In this document: positions 5,379-7,887 of the stretch, piece after piece
Numbering within the stretch: the first letter of the stretch is position 1
How the letters are laid out: every line of letters starts with the position of its first letter
Assembly (NCBI GenBank): GCA_050256015.1
Contig: JBFWIL010000118.1
Coordinates: 1 to 7,887, forward strand
DNA from: JBFWIL01 sp050256015
GTDB lineage: Bacteria; Bacteroidota; Bacteroidia; Bacteroidales; Prolixibacteraceae
DNA: 7,887 nucleotides
Direction: 5' to 3'
Translations under genes and position numbers: made by a program
Notes under the pieces: model-generated
What the model saw: only the letters and a program-made list of their open reading frames with translations
Told to the model about the DNA's origin: nothing
The model's database searches: none

Positions 5379-7278
5379 GTTGTACACCCCGTTCACGGGC
5401 CATCTTTTCCAGGCGTTTCTGGAAACCCGATTTCTTCACCGGCTTTTTACGGTTGGCATGCAGCTGGGTCCGGATCTTTTCCTCATCCACAAGCTTCTGA
5501 AACAGGAACATCTGTCCGATAGTGATCAGATTCGCCAGAAAATAATAGTAACTCAGTCCGGCCGGATAACTGTTCAGGATAAACAGGAACATTACCGGCA
5601 TCATGTACATCATGGTCTTCATGCCCGGCATGGTCTGACTGCTGGAAGCCTGTGAATTAAGCCTGGTAGACAGGATGGTGGTCACCGTCATTAACAGACA
5701 AAATAGGCTTACATGGTCTCCGTAAAGAGGAATATTAAAAGGCAGATCCAAAATTGAATCGTAGGAAGACAAGTCGCTGGCCCATAGAAAACTTTCCTGC
5801 CTTAATTCAATGGAAGCCGGGAAGAAGAAAAACATGGCAAACAAAATAGGCATCTGCAGCAACATAGGCAGACAGCCCCCCATGGGATTCACCCCCACCT
5901 TTTTGTACAGGGCCATGACGGCCTGCTGCTTTTCCATGGCTTTTTCCGCCGGATACTTGGTGTTCAGCTCGTCCATCTCCGGCTTCAGAGCTTTCATCTT
6001 GGCCTGGGAAATATACGACTTATAGGTAAAAGGCAAGAGAATCATTTTTATAAAAATGGTCAGCAACAAAATGATGATCCCGAAATTACCAATATAGTTT
6101 CGCAAAAAATTAAAAACGGGAATCACCAGATAACGGTTTACCGGCCTCAGGATAGAATATCCCAAATTAATCAGCTGGTCGAGCGAAAGGTCATACTGGC
6201 GCAGGGTTTGGTAATGGTTGGGGCCAAAATAGAACTGCATGCCATAGTTTTCCGTTTTTTCCCCGTCATAGGGGAGAGCCACATCGGCAAAGAAATCGCC
6301 CACATACCGGTCGTCCTCCTCCCGGTAATCGTAACGGATATCGGCCGTAGGGAAAGCCTCTTCGGCAATCAGGGTCGAATTGAAAAACAAATGTTTGAAA
6401 CTGATCCACTTTACGCGGGTACTCAGCGTTTCCTCACTGGTCCTGGCCGGACTAAGCTTTTCCACATCATCCTCGAAATACTTATAATGCACCGAAGTAT
6501 AATGATCCTCTCCGTATTTCGACTTTTTCTCCAAACGCGGACCGGCCTGTGACCATGTAAAACTCAGGTAATTGGTATTGGCGGCAATCAACTCGTCCAT
6601 GCCGTTCACCTCCACCTGAAAGCCCAGCAGGTAGGAATTATGTTTCAGCGTATAGCGAAATTCCAGAGAAGAGCCCACACCGGCAGCCAACCGCATAATC
6701 AAACGCTTTTCCTCTCCGGACTGCTCCTCATTGTATTCTTCATTTCCCTCACGTCCTTTACGCACCTCCGGGCCGTTTGCCACCAGCCGGTTCTCCTGTA
6801 CGGAAGGAGAAAAATACAACTCATCCGTGCAAATGCTCCGGTTCCCGGCGAAAAAGTTCAGTCCGAACCGGTTGTCCTCCCCTTCAAAAAGAATCAGCGG
6901 CTTGGAATCATAGGTACGATATCCTTTAAGCTCTACGGAGACAATCTTACCGCCTTTGGTAGACACCAGCACCTTCATCAGGTTGTTCTCCAGACTGATA
7001 AACTTTTCCTCCCCGGCAGCTGCTCCGGCAAAAGCCCCGTAACGATCCGGACTGATCCGGCTGTCGATCGCGGAATCCGAGACCTCCGTTTCCTCAACCG
7101 GTTCCCGCTGAGCATACTCAGCTGCCCGACGGGCCTGTTCCTCCGTTTCCACGCGCACAATGGAATCCTGGCGCATCCGGGCCGCCTCAATCTCCTCCTG
7201 GGAAGGCTTATTCAAGTAGCTAAATCCAATCAGGATGGCAAAAATCAGCACCATCCCTACAACCGTATTTCTATCCAT
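5368..7278 (-). CDS. yidC: membrane protein insertase YidC (Oxa1/YidC/Alb3 family)
   Basis: Inserts and folds inner-membrane proteins, alone or with the Sec translocon. The 636-residue protein has the Gram-negative layout. An N-terminal membrane helix (about 6-22) is followed by a hydrophilic linker, a large periplasmic beta-sandwich domain (about 90-365, with NYGMQFYFGPNHYQTLRQYD near its end), and then the conserved five-helix core (about 380-600). Core landmarks are YIGNFGIIILLLTIFIK (395-411), the cytoplasmic hairpin YKSYISQAKMKALKPEMDEL (419-438), VGVNPMGGCLPMLLQMPI (461-478) and SYPAGLSYYYFLANLI (570-585). The groove position that is Arg in E. coli (R366) is Lys here (K411), as I recall for many Bacteroidota. 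The last 36 residues are strongly basic and may contact the ribosome. The start is 23 bases after the pyrG stop, so the genes form an operon. Confidence 0.96.
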   Translation of the reverse strand: MDRNTVVGMVLIFAILIGFSYLNKPSQEEIEAARMRQDSIVRVETEEQARRAAEYAQREPVEETEVSDSAIDSRISPDRYGAFAGAAAGEEKFISLENNLMKVLVSTKGGKIVSVELKGYRTYDSKPLILFEGEDNRFGLNFFAGNRSICTDELYFSPSVQENRLVANGPEVRKGREGNEEYNEEQSGEEKRLIMRLAAGVGSSLEFRYTLKHNSYLLGFQVEVNGMDELIAANTNYLSFTWSQAGPRLEKKSKYGEDHYTSVHYKYFEDDVEKLSPARTSEETLSTRVKWISFKHLFFNSTLIAEEAFPTADIRYDYREEDDRYVGDFFADVALPYDGEKTENYGMQFYFGPNHYQTLRQYDLSLDQLINLGYSILRPVNRYLVIPVFNFLRNYIGNFGIIILLLTIFIKMILLPFTYKSYISQAKMKALKPEMDELNTKYPAEKAMEKQQAVMALYKKVGVNPMGGCLPMLLQMPILFAMFFFFPASIELRQESFLWASDLSSYDSILDLPFNIPLYGDHVSLFCLLMTVTTILSTRLNSQASSSQTMPGMKTMMYMMPVMFLFILNSYPAGLSYYYFLANLITIGQMFLFQKLVDEEKIRTQLHANRKKPVKKSGFQKRLEKMARERGVQLPK

Positions 7279-7301
7279 AAAAACTCATTTTTCCATACCT
7301 A

Positions 7302-7886
7302 TTATTTCATGGCGGCCTTCACAAAAGCCACAAACAGCGGATGCGGACTAAGTACCGTACTGCTGTATTCCGGATGATACTGTACCCCGACAAACCAGCG
7401 GTGCTCCGGAATCTCAACCACCTCTACCAGGTTGGTGTCGGGATTGATTCCCACGGCCTTCATCCCGGCCTTCCTGAAATCGTCCAGATACTCATTGTTA
7501 AATTCATACCGGTGACGGTGACGCTCACGGATTTCCGAAGAGCCATAAGCTTTGTACAGTCTGGATCCCTTATCGGTTATCTTGCACAGATAAGCGCCCA
7601 ACCGCATGGTGCCTCCTTTTTCCGTGATGCTTTTCTGCTCTTCCATCAGGTCAATCACCGGGTAATCTGTCTTCTCTTTCATTTCCGTGGAATCAGCTCC
7701 CGCGAGTTTCAACACGTTACGGGCAAATTCGATCACAGCAATCTGCATGCCCAGGCAAATACCAAGAAAAGGAATGTTGTGCTCCCGGGCATATTGTACG
7801 GCAAGCACCTTACCTTCTATTCCGCGATGTCCGAAGCCGGGAGCCACGATAATTCCGGCCAGCCCGCCCAGCAATTCGCCCACATT
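7302..7886 (-). CDS. pyrG: CTP synthase, C-terminal glutaminase part (5' end outside window)
   Basis: Makes CTP from UTP, ATP and glutamine in the cytoplasm, the last step of de novo pyrimidine nucleotide synthesis. Only the final 194 residues are present; the synthase domain and the start lie beyond the right edge. The class I glutamine amidotransferase domain shows the oxyanion-loop region APGFGHRGIEGK, the nucleophile Cys in GICLGMQ (codon 7757-7755), and the His and Glu of the triad in QYHPEYSS (His codon 7376-7374, Glu codon 7370-7368). The CTP-synthase signature RHRHRYEFNNEY and GGTMRLGAY are also present, separating it from other amidotransferases. The APGFG form of the loop, in place of the more usual PGGFG, is what I recall for Bacteroidota. 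The frame ends with tandem stops TAA-TAG at 7304-7299, and yidC follows 23 bases later. Confidence 0.97.
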   Translation of the reverse strand, partial: NVGELLGGLAGIIVAPGFGHRGIEGKVLAVQYAREHNIPFLGICLGMQIAVIEFARNVLKLAGADSTEMKEKTDYPVIDLMEEQKSITEKGGTMRLGAYLCKITDKGSRLYKAYGSSEIRERHRHRYEFNNEYLDDFRKAGMKAVGINPDTNLVEVVEIPEHRWFVGVQYHPEYSSTVLSPHPLFVAFVKAAMK

Positions 7887-7887
7887 C

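Noticed and set aside
5151..5522. Plus-strand frame of 123 codons spanning the end of the small protein and the end of yidC
   Set aside because: It crosses the stop regions of two convergent genes in another frame, and its Pro/His/Asp-rich translation looks non-coding.
6640..7377. Plus-strand open frame of 245 codons opposite yidC and the end of pyrG
   Set aside because: It is antisense to two strongly conserved proteins, runs across their intergenic gap, and its translation is compositionally odd (rich in His, Arg, Ser and Phe) without recognisable motifs.

Overview
The window looks like an ordinary chromosomal segment from a member of the Bacteroidota, most likely the order Bacteroidales. 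The reasons are: (i) a DUF4199 protein directly followed by a DPM1-like glycosyltransferase, a pairing I know from this phylum; (ii) a GntR regulator fused to a LacI-type sensor domain, of the form common in Bacteroides relatives; (iii) YidC and CTP synthase sequences of Bacteroidetes type, including the APGFG loop in PyrG and a lysine in the YidC groove; (iv) a match to the Bacteroidetes housekeeping promoter (TTTT, 19 bases, TAAGTTTG) and no clear Shine-Dalgarno sequences. The assignment comes from recognising protein families, not from any search.

Layout, left to right. Bases 2-1317 (+) hold the end of a DUF4199 membrane protein and a complete family 2 glycosyltransferase with two C-terminal membrane helices, probably one operon acting at the inner membrane. 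Four bases later, and convergent to it, lies a cytidylate kinase-like protein (1322-2059, -). A 151-base divergent region separates that gene from an Xaa-Pro aminopeptidase (2211-3599, +) with all M24 metal ligands. A promoter (3638-3668) and a 13-base inverted repeat (3722-3734) precede the GntR/LacI-type regulator (3752-4765, +). The regulator is followed by an unrecognised small protein with internal beta-type repeats and a C-terminal membrane helix (4846-5346, +). From the right edge, the C-terminal glutaminase part of CTP synthase (to 7302, -) and the membrane insertase YidC (5368-7278, -) form a tight two-gene operon that converges on the small protein. A hairpin sits over the yidC stop codon.

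How the genes relate: most are housekeeping functions, namely CTP supply, membrane protein insertion, peptide turnover and lipid-linked sugar transfer. They do not form a single pathway. The least ordinary stretch is 3600-5346, where a one-component regulator with its own promoter and a possible autoregulatory operator sits upstream of an uncharacterised membrane-anchored protein.

I found no rRNA, tRNA, CRISPR array, insertion sequence, phage gene, toxin-antitoxin pair or defence gene. No stretch longer than 300 bases lacks a gene. I see no convincing new multi-gene system; the findings below are modest leads.
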